DNA of 64,000 nucleotides from an uncultured Nostocoides sp. (GCA_937873315.1 CALMQX010000033.1:62001-126000); one strand, 5' to 3'; shown: positions 30,734-39,968, counted from the stretch's first letter. A program made the numbers and translations. The notes: generated from the letters alone by a model not told the origin.

Positions 30734-32772
30734 GAGGCGCTCGCCGCCAGCCTCTCGCAGAGCGGCAGGGGAGTGGCCTTGGCGCGACGGATGGTCATCC
30801 GCAGGGCTTGCGCGGCGTCGTCCAGGGCGGGGCTCACGGTGACGATCCCCGGCAAAATGACCCAGTCGGCGTCTATCCGGGTCCAGGGGATCAGGGCGAC
30901 ATGGCCGCCCGGAATCGAGCTCACCTCGACGTGACCCAATTCCGAGCGGATCGAGAGCCCGACCCTGATGCTGGTGCCGGGATACACCCCGACCCACGGC
31001 CCGGCCACCACGGAGTTGGGCTCGGTGACCACCAAGCGGACGTGATTGTCATCGCGCGTTTGCAGATTCACTTGGCGTTCGATAGTCCCAGCCACGGTCG
31101 CGAGCGGGATGGTTCCATAGCCGAGGTCACGAGGCGCCGTGACGTCGAAGACCAGCGGCTGCGACTCGACCAGCGCCCACGGGTTGTAGGTGTCTCCGGT
31201 AGCGAGGAAGAGGGAGTCACAAGGCCCGACGATCGCGAGGGTATCGGTCGGTGCGTCGGTCGGCAGCGCGTCGACGCGCGCCACCATGGCGGCCTGTCCG
31301 GATCCCGGCCCGCCGCTGAGGTTGGTCTGCCGGGTCAAGAATCCGTGCAACTGGGCGCCCCCGCCGACCACCGAGGCCTCGCGGTACCCGAGGGCCATCT
31401 GAACGGCGATGGAGTATGCCGTGAGCACCACGAGGGCCGCAATCGCACCGCGGCGAATTCCGACTCGCCGCTGCGGCAGTGTCGGCAGCAGCCAGCCCGC
31501 GGCCACGGCTGTTCCCATGGTCAGATACGGCACGAACTCACTGGTGTAACGGTTGCTCAGGTAGCCGTACATCAGCACGCCGCCCCCGACGGCCGCTGCC
31601 CCCACCAGGGAGGGGGTCAGCAGACGACCCACAGGGGTGCGCAGACGCCGAAGGACGAACCAGGTGCCCACCAGGGCCAGAGCGAGGAGCAGGGGTGTCG
31701 TCGCGGTGACGCTGGCGGTGCGGTAGGTCTGATCAAAGACCACATCGCCAACCGGCGCGGGCGCCTTGGCCGGAAGCGAAACCCACGGGAAGTAGTCAGT
31801 GAAGCGCAGACCATTCGGCGCAAAGTAGGCGCGCAGGGTGGTCGGGAGGAACTGCGGGCCGGTGATCGTGCCACCGTTGGCGATCAGCGCCTCGCGTCGA
31901 TGCTCATTGACCTGGGACCACACCTGCAGCTCGAGCGGGAACATGTACGGATGCTTGAACTTCGCCAGGTTCAGGGTGATCCCGGCGAGCATGGGGCCCA
32001 GCCCAGCCGCCGCGAACAGCACCACCGGGCGGGTGATCCGGAACTGCTGACCGGGCTTCCGGGCCCGCCGAGCCGCCCACAGGGCAGCCAGCACGATCGC
32101 ACCGCACACGGCCAGGCCGCCTGTGGTTCTGGTCAAGACCGCGGCCAGGGCAAAGGCGCCGGTCCAGCCGATCGTCCAAGTGCTCGGTCGAGCGGTCGCC
32201 CGGATCAGCCAATACAGCGTGCCAATCACGGTTGCCGCTGACCAGAGGTAGACCTCGTGATACACCCACGGTAGGGACGCGTCGAAGGTCAACACCGTTC
32301 CCCCGCTGATGGCGGCGAGCAGGACGCCCATGCCGAAGGCCTCAAGGCGCGAGACCGCCAGATCAGGGTGGATCAGGGAACGGACCAGCCAGAGCAGTCG
32401 AGCGGCGAAGATGGCGAAGACCAACCACGCCAAGGCCATCGAAGCGACCGTGAGGTACCCATCAAAGGCCCGGGTGACGAGCATGACCGGGAGCCGCACC
32501 AAGGCGGGAAAGGGAGGGAAGTACATAAAGGTGCGGCCATCGACGACGAAGCCCTCAATCCCCAGGCTTCCGGGCGCGACATCGAGCCGCCCCTGCAACA
32601 GGGCGTCTGCCTGCAGATCAAAGAAGTTCGAGGCGTATCGCAGTTGGATCGCGGTTCGTGTCGGTGACCAGCCGAAATCCAGCAGAATCGCGGCATACGC
32701 GAACCCGCCGACGGCCAAGCCCAGGATGGAGGAAAGGGCGACCCGGCGGCGCTGCACGCGCCGATCCTTCAC
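30730..32772 (-). CDS. Multi-pass membrane protein, GT-C glycosyltransferase-like
   Basis: The 680-residue protein has about twelve helices in its first 480 residues and a C-terminal soluble domain rich in beta strands. The first extracytoplasmic loop 'RTAIQLRYASNFFDLQADALLQGRLDV...FPPFPALVRLP' and 'YHEVYLWSAATVIG' resemble GT-C/PMT-type transferases that use lipid-linked sugars outside the membrane. The catalytic Asp cannot be fixed by eye. The GTG at 32772 overlaps the previous stop (GTGA), and its own stop overlaps the next gene, so it is the middle of an operon with a GT2 fusion and a GT4. Confidence 0.75.
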   Translation of the reverse strand: MKDRRVQRRRVALSSILGLAVGGFAYAAILLDFGWSPTRTAIQLRYASNFFDLQADALLQGRLDVAPGSLGIEGFVVDGRTFMYFPPFPALVRLPVMLVTRAFDGYLTVASMALAWLVFAIFAARLLWLVRSLIHPDLAVSRLEAFGMGVLLAAISGGTVLTFDASLPWVYHEVYLWSAATVIGTLYWLIRATARPSTWTIGWTGAFALAAVLTRTTGGLAVCGAIVLAALWAARRARKPGQQFRITRPVVLFAAAGLGPMLAGITLNLAKFKHPYMFPLELQVWSQVNEHRREALIANGGTITGPQFLPTTLRAYFAPNGLRFTDYFPWVSLPAKAPAPVGDVVFDQTYRTASVTATTPLLLALALVGTWFVLRRLRTPVGRLLTPSLVGAAAVGGGVLMYGYLSNRYTSEFVPYLTMGTAVAAGWLLPTLPQRRVGIRRGAIAALVVLTAYSIAVQMALGYREASVVGGGAQLHGFLTRQTNLSGGPGSGQAAMVARVDALPTDAPTDTLAIVGPCDSLFLATGDTYNPWALVESQPLVFDVTAPRDLGYGTIPLATVAGTIERQVNLQTRDDNHVRLVVTEPNSVVAGPWVGVYPGTSIRVGLSIRSELGHVEVSSIPGGHVALIPWTRIDADWVILPGIVTVSPALDDAAQALRMTIRRAKATPLPLCERLAASAS

Positions 32773-34232
32773 GCCGCAGCGAGGCGGTAGAGCAACTGGT
32801 AGCCGAAGAGTGTCGGCCAGGCCCGAGCCGCTGCTCGATCCGCGGCCGACGCTCCCGCGAGCACCTGGGTGAGCCGCCCCGGCGAGGCACCCCGATCGAC
32901 CACATCGACCGGCACACCGACGACGTCGCGCTCGACGATCCGCAGGCCGCACTCGGCCACCATGCGCTCGAAGGAACGCCGCGTGAAGAAGCGCACGTGG
33001 CCCTGATCGAGCGGTCCTCGGGTGTCGTAGTCGAAGCGGCCGATCGCCGTCCGACCTCGTGGGTACCAGTGACCAAAGTTCGGGATGGACACCAGAATCT
33101 CGCCACCGGGGGCGAGGCGCTCGCGCATCTGAGTCAGCAGGTTCGCCGGGTCGACGACATGCTCGACCACATCGGCGGCGACGATGCGCTGATAACCGCT
33201 GCCAACCTCGGCCGGAAGGCCGTCGTTGAGATTGGCCTCATGGAAGTCATCCAGGCGCTCACCCACGCCATCATGCTTCACCAGGTCGACGCCGTGCACC
33301 GTGTGGCCAAGAGCCCGCGCCTGCGCGCCGAAGGCGCCATCTGAGCAGCCGACGTCCAGGACACTTCCGGGCGCGGCGGATGACAACCAGGCCAGAAGCC
33401 GGCCATGGCTGGAGTGCGCCGACGGCTTGAGGTCGTAGCTCGAGGTGTCCACCCCGGTCGAACCATGGCCGAAGCCGATCCGAGCGGCCCGATAACGCAC
33501 GACATCTGCCGCGACATTGCGGGCGTACTGCATGCCGTTGACATAGCAGATCTCGTCGCCGTAGTACGTGGGAATCGGCACCTCGGCGATGGTCTTCCCG
33601 GCCGCGTGCAAGCCCAAGATGATCTCGGTGTCGAAGTCGAAGTCGTTGGTGTAGCTCTCGAGCGGGATATCGCGCAGCGCGTCAACGCGATAGGCCCGGT
33701 AGCCCGAGTGCCACTCGGAGAGGCGCAGCCCCGTCATCGAGTTCTGGAAGGTCGACAGGATCCGGTTGCCCACGAATTTGTACAGCGGCATGCCCCCCTC
33801 CAGCGCGCCACCTCGGGTCATCATCCGGGATCCGAAGACGGCGTCGGCCTTGCCGTCCAGCAGCGGCTGCACCAGGTCACCGATGACTTCAGGGGCGTAC
33901 TGCCCGTCACCATGAAGGAGCACCACGACGTCGAGCCCGTGGCTCATCGCCCAGGCGTAGCCCGCCTTCTGGTTTCCCCCGTATCCCAGGTTCATCTCAT
34001 GGCGAACAACGGTCAGCGGCAGGTCGGAGCTCTCGCGGTAGGTCATGCCCACGGCATAGGTGTCATCCTGGCTGGCGTCATCGGCCAGCAGGATGTGATC
34101 CACGGAGGCCCGAAAGTCGGCCGGCAGCCGGTCGAGCGTTCGGACCAGGGTCGTTGCCGCGTTGTAGGCGACCACCAAGACCCCGACGCGGGGGTGGGCC
34201 GACGCAGGCTGGTCGGGCGTGGAGTTGGCCAT
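32769..34232 (-). CDS. Bifunctional GT2 glycosyltransferase-SAM methyltransferase
   Basis: The 487-residue protein joins two enzymes. Residues 14-245 are a family 2 transferase close to dolichol-phosphate mannosyltransferases: 'VGVLVVAYNAATTLVRTLDRLP', 'LLADDASQDDT', 'MNLGYGGNQKAGYAWA', 'LLHGDGQYAP' and 'SEWHSGYRAYR'. Residues from about 285 on are a class I methyltransferase: 'SVLDVGCSDGAFGAQARALG', 'RIVAADVVEHVVDPANLLTQMRERLAPGGEILVSIPN'. It probably makes a polyprenyl-phosphate sugar, or adds a sugar, and then methylates it. It is first in the operon with the GT-C-like and GT4 genes. Confidence 0.88.
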   Translation of the reverse strand: MANSTPDQPASAHPRVGVLVVAYNAATTLVRTLDRLPADFRASVDHILLADDASQDDTYAVGMTYRESSDLPLTVVRHEMNLGYGGNQKAGYAWAMSHGLDVVVLLHGDGQYAPEVIGDLVQPLLDGKADAVFGSRMMTRGGALEGGMPLYKFVGNRILSTFQNSMTGLRLSEWHSGYRAYRVDALRDIPLESYTNDFDFDTEIILGLHAAGKTIAEVPIPTYYGDEICYVNGMQYARNVAADVVRYRAARIGFGHGSTGVDTSSYDLKPSAHSSHGRLLAWLSSAAPGSVLDVGCSDGAFGAQARALGHTVHGVDLVKHDGVGERLDDFHEANLNDGLPAEVGSGYQRIVAADVVEHVVDPANLLTQMRERLAPGGEILVSIPNFGHWYPRGRTAIGRFDYDTRGPLDQGHVRFFTRRSFERMVAECGLRIVERDVVGVPVDVVDRGASPGRLTQVLAGASAADRAAARAWPTLFGYQLLYRLAAA

Positions 34233-34345
34233 CAGGGGGCGCGTCCTCTCGATGGTGTGGGCGCCGGTATGCAGCCTGGCTGCCGTTGGAGTCTAATTGA
34301 CCGACTCGCGAGTGTCCCAGGAACGTGCGTGCAATAGTAGTGAGC

Positions 34346-35188
34346 ATGACAAGCGGTCTGATTGATCTTGATCGGCTGCAGGCCGATATCGAGTCCGACC
34401 GGGCGCGGTATGCCGCCGCCCAGCCCTTCCCGCACATCGTCCTGGATGACGTGCTGACGGACGCGGCCTTTGACGAGTGCGTCCGCGAGTTCCCCGCGAC
34501 GGATGACTCGTTCTGGCGGGGCTACCTGCATGTCAACGAGACGAAGTACTCCAATACCGCTCCCGACACCTGGGGACCCACGCTTGCCGGCGTCGCCAAG
34601 GAGTTCTGCGGCCCGGACTTCATCGCCTGGCTTGAGCAGATCACCGGGATCCAGGGGCTCATGCCGGACTGGTCGATGGACGGGGGCGGGCTGCACCAAA
34701 CCCTTCGCGGCGGCCACCTCAACATTCACGCCGACTTCAGCACCCACCATGTGCACCAAAACTGGGCCCGCCGGGTCAACATCCTGCTCTACCTCAACGA
34801 GGAATGGCGGGACGAGTGGGGCGGTCACCTCGAACTCTGGGACAAGGCCATGACGGCCAAGCAGGGCACGGTGACCCCCAAGGGCAATCGGATGCTGGTC
34901 TTCACCACCTCACTCGACAGCTTCCATGGGCACCCAGACCCGCTGACCTGCCCGCCGGGGATGGCCCGCCGATCGCTCGCGCTGTACTTCTTCACTGAGG
35001 AGGAGTCGGCCGTGCGCAAGTCGACCAACTACCGTGCTCGGCCCGAGGACGGTGCCAAGAAGGTCGCGATCTGGGCTGACCGCAATGTGGTCGCCGCCTA
35101 TGACGTCGTCAAACGACGTCTCGGGATCAGCGATGAGCGGGTTCAGCAGGTGTTGGGTTGGGTGGCGCGTCGACGTCGCTCTGGCTGA
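34346..35188 (+). CDS. 2-oxoglutarate-Fe(II) oxygenase
   Basis: The 280-residue protein carries the 2OG dioxygenase facial triad: H128 and D130 in 'GGHLNIHADF' and H194 in 'SFHGHPDP', with R208/R209 in 'GMARRSLALYFFTEEE' binding 2-oxoglutarate. The order 'RRVNILLYLNEEWRDEWGGHLELWD' is typical of the prolyl-4-hydroxylase-like group that acts on sugars or cell-surface molecules. A GTG at 34325 gives a longer alternative. It is divergent from the GT2-methyltransferase operon. Its last 62 bp overlap the opposing acyltransferase gene. Confidence 0.85.
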   Translation: MTSGLIDLDRLQADIESDRARYAAAQPFPHIVLDDVLTDAAFDECVREFPATDDSFWRGYLHVNETKYSNTAPDTWGPTLAGVAKEFCGPDFIAWLEQITGIQGLMPDWSMDGGGLHQTLRGGHLNIHADFSTHHVHQNWARRVNILLYLNEEWRDEWGGHLELWDKAMTAKQGTVTPKGNRMLVFTTSLDSFHGHPDPLTCPPGMARRSLALYFFTEEESAVRKSTNYRARPEDGAKKVAIWADRNVVAAYDVVKRRLGISDERVQQVLGWVARRRRSG

Positions 35189-36377
35189 GCGAGACCCGTC
35201 GCCGCCACGGCCAGCGATCCAAGAGGGACCCCAGGAGCCTGGCAACGGGGTTCTCGATCCAGCGCGTGGTGATCACCACGAGGATCGCGGTGATCACCAC
35301 GGGAACCACGATGCGCAGCCAGATCGGCCAGTTCAGCGAATGCCGCGTAACCGCCCAAAACACCGGGTAGTGCCAGATATACAGCGCGAGGCTGTACCGA
35401 CCCAGGGTGGCCAGCGGGCGCCAGCCCAGGGCTCGGGACAGTGCCAACTGTGGCGCCATCAAGCTGCCGGCGATGATCGAGACGGTGGCCAGATTGGTGG
35501 CTATCCCGATCCACCCCAAGTAGTCGGGGGAGTACCCGGTGGTGAGCACCAAGGCGGTCAGGCCGATGAGACCAGTGCTGAGTAGCGACGAGCCAGCCTC
35601 GCGGAAGCGCTGCACCCACGGCCAGGCCACCGCCAGCAGCGCTCCCCAGAACATGCCGTCAACTCGGGTGGACGTTCGCAAGAGCGCGAAGGAGATGTCT
35701 TCGACGGCCAGGACATGGCCCCGCCAGGCGGTAACCAACGCCAAGGTCGCCACGAGGGCCAAGGTGAGAGCCCAGGTGCGCCGACCCAAGACTCGCACGA
35801 TGATCACCAGGACGATGGTGGCCTGCAGGTAGACCGAGGTGTACCAAAGGTGGCCGAGATCCGGCCGAGAGATCAGGGCTGCCCGTTGCAGGTAGGTATT
35901 CCACGTGTAGGTCACGATGTGCAAGAGCGAGTCGCGGGTCTGGTCCAGGGGCTGGATGTCGGTCGGGTCCAGCCAAGCGACGAGCAAGATGACCAGGGCC
36001 AGCGGGTACACCTGCGCGCTGAGCCGCACCCATCGATTGGCGACCGCTCGCCATGGGTGCGCGGCCGGCCCGATCACGACCGTCCCGTCGGGGCTAAGTC
36101 GAGGGCCGCGATCGTTGAGCAGCGAGCGGACCAGCAGGAAGCCAGCGACCACGAAGAACACCGAGACCGCGAGGTTGCCGCTTTGGAAGATGTGCAGCAG
36201 GGCAGGCCAGCCTGCGAGGTCGGATTGGGCCCAAATGATCCAGCCGTGGGAAAGGACCACCAGGACGATGGCCAGGCCTCGGAGCCCGTCGAGTGCGCCT
36301 TCGCGAGAGCTGCCCACGCGCCGAGCGCCCTTGGCCGCGGCGGGGGCGGGTGGGGTTCGAAGGCGGGCGCCAAGCAT
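35127..36377 (-). CDS. Acyltransferase family 3 membrane protein
   Basis: The 416-residue protein has about ten transmembrane helices and the family-3 signature 'ALDGLRGLAIVLVVLSHGWIIW' with the essential His. It also has 'LAVSVFFVVAGFLLVRSL' and, in the middle, 'DLGHLWYTSVYLQATIVLVIIV'. Such proteins transfer acetyl or other acyl groups to surface glycans. A minus-strand -10 (TATCGT) lies 6 nt before the ATG. The C-terminal 20 codons, Ser/Pro/Ala-rich, overlap the end of the 2OG-oxygenase gene. Confidence 0.88.
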   Translation of the reverse strand: MLGARLRTPPAPAAAKGARRVGSSREGALDGLRGLAIVLVVLSHGWIIWAQSDLAGWPALLHIFQSGNLAVSVFFVVAGFLLVRSLLNDRGPRLSPDGTVVIGPAAHPWRAVANRWVRLSAQVYPLALVILLVAWLDPTDIQPLDQTRDSLLHIVTYTWNTYLQRAALISRPDLGHLWYTSVYLQATIVLVIIVRVLGRRTWALTLALVATLALVTAWRGHVLAVEDISFALLRTSTRVDGMFWGALLAVAWPWVQRFREAGSSLLSTGLIGLTALVLTTGYSPDYLGWIGIATNLATVSIIAGSLMAPQLALSRALGWRPLATLGRYSLALYIWHYPVFWAVTRHSLNWPIWLRIVVPVVITAILVVITTRWIENPVARLLGSLLDRWPWRRRVSLSQSDVDAPPNPTPAEPAHR

Positions 36378-36383
36378 GCGGCC

Positions 36384-36389
36384 ACGATA
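36384..36389 (-). promoter_or_regulatory. -10 hexamer of leaderless acyltransferase gene
   Basis: On the minus strand TATCGT ends 6 nt before the ATG at 36377, with no ribosome site. Confidence 0.5.
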
Positions 36390-36463
36390 TCCGGCCACTG
36401 ACGTGCGCGAATGCTTTCGGCGAGTTGCTTCCAAGAGGCCTACTCATGGGTACGCGAGACTGC

Positions 36464-36469
36464 TACGCT
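36464..36469 (+). promoter_or_regulatory. Candidate -10 of the PorA-like gene
   Basis: TACGCT would give a 28-nt leader that carries AAAGGAG (36491-36497), 6 nt before the GTG at 36504. No convincing -35 element is visible. Confidence 0.35.
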
Positions 36470-36503
36470 GCGTCAGCGATTCTGTCAATTAAAGGAGTGT
36501 CAG

Positions 36504-37430
36504 GTGCGTGGAGTTCTGACCAAGGTGCTGATCTTTCTCGGTGCCTTCTTGCTCACCACAGCGGCGCTCGCCGCGTTCTATGTCCCGGGCCAGGTGAAGA
36601 AGACCCCGCTCGATGTGAACTCGGTCACCCGGCTGTCCGGTGACGCCATGCTGTATGACGGCACCACCTTGGTGCCGACGCCGGTTAAAGCCACCAGCAC
36701 GACGCACTCGGACTCAGAGTTGTCGACGGATGAGGTCGTCCTCTTCCAGAACTCCAGCTGCTTGTTGAAGGACCCGGACGGTAACGCGCCGGATTGTGTG
36801 TCCGCCGATGACCCGATGAACCGGCTCATCGCAGCGGGCACGGACACCTTTGCCACGGACCGACGCACCGGCCTGGCTGTCCAGGAGTTCGCGGCGCTGC
36901 CGGCCGAGGCGGAGCGCAAGGAGGGGCTGGTCAACAAATTCCCCTTCGACACCGAGCAGAAGACCTACCAGATTTGGGACGGTTACGTGGGCCGCGCGGT
37001 CGATGCGGTCTTCCAGGGTGAGGAGGAGATCGACGGCCTCAACACCTACAAGTTCCTCGTCTCGGTCAAGGACGGCGACATTGAGATCACCGATGGCGTG
37101 CCCGGTAAGTACAACTCGGAGAAGATGATGTGGATCGAGCCCTACACCGGCTCGATCATGAAGCAGACGGAGAAGCAGACGCGCATCCAAAGCTCGGATG
37201 GGCAGAAGGTGCTGGACATCGACTTCGGCTTCACCGATGAGACGGTCGCCACCAACGTCAAGGATGGCAAGGCAAACGCTGGCCTGCTCAAGACCGTGGG
37301 CTCCACGGTTCCTTTGGTCGCCATCCCGCTTGGGTTGATCAGCCTCCTGGCGGGACTCTTCCTGGCTCGGCGCCAGGCGGCGGCTCGCCAAGCCGATGCG
37401 GGCACCCGCTCGGGCCGCGCGTCCGCCTGA
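36504..37430 (+). CDS. DUF3068 / PorA-family envelope protein
   Basis: The 308-residue protein has one N-terminal helix (residues 7-25), a long extracytoplasmic beta-rich region ('YDGTTLVPTPVKATSTTHSD', 'RRTGLAVQEF', 'YVGRAVDAVFQGEEEIDGLNTYKF', 'WIEPYTGSIMKQTEKQ') and a C-terminal helix (about residues 276-295). This is the DUF3068 layout, placed by some databases with actinobacterial porin PorA; pore activity is unproven. A strong AAAGGAG ribosome site and terminator show a single-gene unit. Confidence 0.85.
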   Translation: MRGVLTKVLIFLGAFLLTTAALAAFYVPGQVKKTPLDVNSVTRLSGDAMLYDGTTLVPTPVKATSTTHSDSELSTDEVVLFQNSSCLLKDPDGNAPDCVSADDPMNRLIAAGTDTFATDRRTGLAVQEFAALPAEAERKEGLVNKFPFDTEQKTYQIWDGYVGRAVDAVFQGEEEIDGLNTYKFLVSVKDGDIEITDGVPGKYNSEKMMWIEPYTGSIMKQTEKQTRIQSSDGQKVLDIDFGFTDETVATNVKDGKANAGLLKTVGSTVPLVAIPLGLISLLAGLFLARRQAAARQADAGTRSGRASA

Positions 37431-37458
37431 CAGCTTCGCACCGGCGTCACCACGTCAA

Positions 37459-37490
37459 CGAACGGCCCCCCGATCTCGGGGGGCTGTTCG
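37459..37490. terminator. Bidirectional intrinsic terminator
   Basis: CGAACGGCCCCCC and GGGGGGCTGTTCG pair as a long GC-rich stem with a 6-nt loop, exactly between the convergent PorA-like and methyltransferase genes. Confidence 0.7.
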
Positions 37491-37496
37491 TGGTGT

Positions 37497-38303
37497 TCAG
37501 ACCTGCTTGTCCGCCACGATCACCACGGTGCCTGGTATGAGCTCACCGCGCAGTGGTGACCAGCCACCCCAGACCAGCCGATTTCGCTCCGGCCAGGGCA
37601 GTTCGCGTAGCGCGGTGAGGGTCAGTCCGGCCTCGACCACCTCGGCGACCCGTTGCTCCATGGTGCGGTGATGCTCGACATAGGTGGCCCGCCCGTCGGT
37701 GCCCATCTCGACATAGGGCGTCGTGTCGAAGTAGCTCTGGCGAACCGTGAGGCCACCGGGACCGGGATCGTCGGGAAAGGCCCAGCGCAGGGGATGCGAG
37801 GTCGCGAAGGCAAGCCGACCCCCCGGACGGAGCACCCGCGCCAGTTCACGCATGAGCGCTCCTGAATCGGCCACGAAGGGGACCGCACCGTATGCCGTGA
37901 AGACGCGATCGAAGGTGCCGTCGCCGAAGGGCAATGCGAGAGCGTCGCATTGCGCTAGCGGGATGCGTGCTCCCGCGCCGGCATCCCGGTCGATCTGCTG
38001 GCCGCGGCGCAGCATGCCGATCGAGAGGTCGGTGGCGATGACATCGCAGCCGATGTGGTGCGCCAACCACCGGGAGCACTGGCCAGCGCCCGCGCCGACC
38101 TCGAGCACCCGTTGACCGGGCGCGCTGTCGAGGACCTGCAACTCGTGCTCGGTCCAGCCTTCAGGACCCCAAACAAAGTCGGTGTCCCCAAGGAAGGCGC
38201 CATGCTCCGCGTAGTAGTCCTGCGCCTGCGCGTCCCACCACGTTCGGTTGGCTGACGCGGTCTCGTGTGGATCGCTCGGACGGCGCCCGACCGAGCCGGT
38301 CAT
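37497..38303 (-). CDS. Class I SAM-dependent methyltransferase
   Basis: The 268-residue protein has the canonical motifs: 'RVLEVGAGAGQCSRWLAHHIGCDVIATDLSIGML' (SAM loop and acidic strand), 'CDALALPFGDGTFDRVFTAYGAVPFVADSGALMRELARVLRPGGRLAFATSHPLRW' and a C-terminal extension with two Trp-rich strands. It belongs to the Methyltransf_11 group and its substrate is unknown. The N-terminal 'ANRTWWDAQAQDYYAEHG' is common in this group. GGAG lies 8 nt before the ATG. It ends at the shared terminator. Confidence 0.85.
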   Translation of the reverse strand: MTGSVGRRPSDPHETASANRTWWDAQAQDYYAEHGAFLGDTDFVWGPEGWTEHELQVLDSAPGQRVLEVGAGAGQCSRWLAHHIGCDVIATDLSIGMLRRGQQIDRDAGAGARIPLAQCDALALPFGDGTFDRVFTAYGAVPFVADSGALMRELARVLRPGGRLAFATSHPLRWAFPDDPGPGGLTVRQSYFDTTPYVEMGTDGRATYVEHHRTMEQRVAEVVEAGLTLTALRELPWPERNRLVWGGWSPLRGELIPGTVVIVADKQV

Positions 38304-38345
38304 CGGTGAACTCCTGCCATGGCATACCGGCACGTCAGCGCGGTT

Positions 38346-38375
38346 TTGGAGGGGGGCTCCCCAGGCCGGTAGGAT
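38346..38375 (+). promoter_or_regulatory. rpsA promoter
   Basis: TTGGAG at 38346-38351 and TAGGAT at 38370-38375 are separated by 18 bp. They give a leader of about 80 nt before rpsA, long enough for ribosomal-protein feedback control. Confidence 0.5.
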
Positions 38376-38460
38376 GCCGGAGCACGCGTGTGGCCATCCT
38401 GGCCGCTGCGTGCGCTCGTACTGTCCCTTCTCAATCTGTCCACATCGGAGTTCCTACTAC

Positions 38461-39945
38461 ATGACTGCCAGCACGGTCGACACGACCGCCTCTGCCGTTG
38501 CCATTAACGACATCGGTACGGAGGAAGATCTCCTCGCCGCTATTGACGCGACGATCAAGCACTTCAACGACGGTGACATCGTTTCCGGTTCCATCGTCAA
38601 GGTTGACCGGGACGAGGTCCTGCTCGACATCGGCTACAAGACCGAGGGTGTTATTCCTTCGCGTGAGTTGTCCATCAAGCACGACGTTGACCCGAGCGAG
38701 ATCGTCTCGGTCGGCGACGAGGTTGAGGCCCTGGTTCTCCAGAAGGAGGACAAGGAGGGTCGTCTGATCCTGTCCAAGAAGCGCGCTCAGTACGAGCGGG
38801 CGTGGGGCACGATCGAGAAGGTCAAGGAAGAGGACGGCGTCGTCACCGGCACCGTCATCGAGGTCGTCAAGGGCGGTCTTATCCTCGACATCGGCCTGCG
38901 CGGCTTCCTGCCGGCCTCCCTGGTGGAGATGCGTCGCGTTCGCGACCTCCAGCCGTATGTCGGCAAGGAGATCGAGGCCAAGATCATCGAGCTCGACAAG
39001 AACCGCAACAATGTGGTGCTGTCGCGTCGGGCCTGGCTTGAGCAGACCCAGTCCGAGGTCCGCACGACCTTCCTCAAGGAGCTTGGCAAGGGCCAGGTCC
39101 GCAGCGGTGTCGTGTCCTCGATCGTCAACTTCGGTGCGTTCGTCGACCTGGGTGGCGTGGACGGTCTCGTGCACGTCTCCGAGTTGTCCTGGAAGCACAT
39201 TGACCACCCGAACGAGGTTGTCGAGGTGGGCGACGAGGTCACCGTTGAGGTGCTCGATGTCGACATGGACCGCGAGCGTGTCTCGCTGTCGCTGAAGGCG
39301 ACCCAGGAGGATCCGTGGCAGCACTTCGCCCGGACCCACGCGATCGGTCAGGTTGTGCCGGGTAAGGTCACCAAGCTGGTTCCCTTCGGTGCATTCGTGC
39401 GCGTCGAGGATGGCATCGAGGGCCTGGTGCACATCTCGGAGTTGGCCGAGCGCCACGTCGAGTTGCCCGAGCAGGTCGTCACCATCGGTCAGGACATCTT
39501 CGTCAAGGTCATCGACATCGACCTCGAGCGTCGCCGGATCTCGCTGAGCCTGAAGCAGGCCAACGAGGATGGCGCCAACCAGGTCGAGTTCGACCCGACC
39601 CTGTACGGCATGGCTGCCGAGTACGACGAGCAGGGCAACTACAAGTACCCCGAGGGCTTCGACCCGGAGGCGAACGAGTGGCTCGAGGGCTACGAGAAGC
39701 AGCGCGAGGCGTGGGAGAAGCAGTACGCCGATGCGCACGCCCGCTGGGAGGCGCACCGCGCTCAGGTCGAGGAGGCCGTCAAGGCCGATGCCGAGGCCGC
39801 AGCTAGCGCCGAGGTTTCCGCGTCCTACTCCTCGCAGACCGGTGACGACAGCGACGCTCCGCGTCCGAGCGCCCCGGCGGTCGAGGGCACCCTGGCCTCC
39901 GACGAGGCACTGGCGGCTCTTCGCGAGAAGCTAACCGGTAACTGA
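38461..39945 (+). CDS. rpsA: 30S ribosomal protein S1
   Basis: S1 helps the 30S subunit bind mRNA. The 494-residue protein has four S1 (OB-fold) repeats near residues 37-108, 120-190, 208-278 and 295-365. Each carries a version of 'G.V..I..FGAFVDLGGVDGLVHVSELSW' followed by 'V.V.DVD.ERISLSLK'. The acidic, Ala-rich C-terminal tail is typical of high-GC Gram-positive S1. Codon use is the most biased in the window (CTC, GGC, AAG, GAG), as expected for a highly expressed gene. It is preceded by its own promoter and followed by a strong stem-loop. Confidence 0.97.
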   Translation: MTASTVDTTASAVAINDIGTEEDLLAAIDATIKHFNDGDIVSGSIVKVDRDEVLLDIGYKTEGVIPSRELSIKHDVDPSEIVSVGDEVEALVLQKEDKEGRLILSKKRAQYERAWGTIEKVKEEDGVVTGTVIEVVKGGLILDIGLRGFLPASLVEMRRVRDLQPYVGKEIEAKIIELDKNRNNVVLSRRAWLEQTQSEVRTTFLKELGKGQVRSGVVSSIVNFGAFVDLGGVDGLVHVSELSWKHIDHPNEVVEVGDEVTVEVLDVDMDRERVSLSLKATQEDPWQHFARTHAIGQVVPGKVTKLVPFGAFVRVEDGIEGLVHISELAERHVELPEQVVTIGQDIFVKVIDIDLERRRISLSLKQANEDGANQVEFDPTLYGMAAEYDEQGNYKYPEGFDPEANEWLEGYEKQREAWEKQYADAHARWEAHRAQVEEAVKADAEAAASAEVSASYSSQTGDDSDAPRPSAPAVEGTLASDEALAALREKLTGN

Positions 39946-39968
39946 TCCCTCAGCTGAGCAGATCACGT

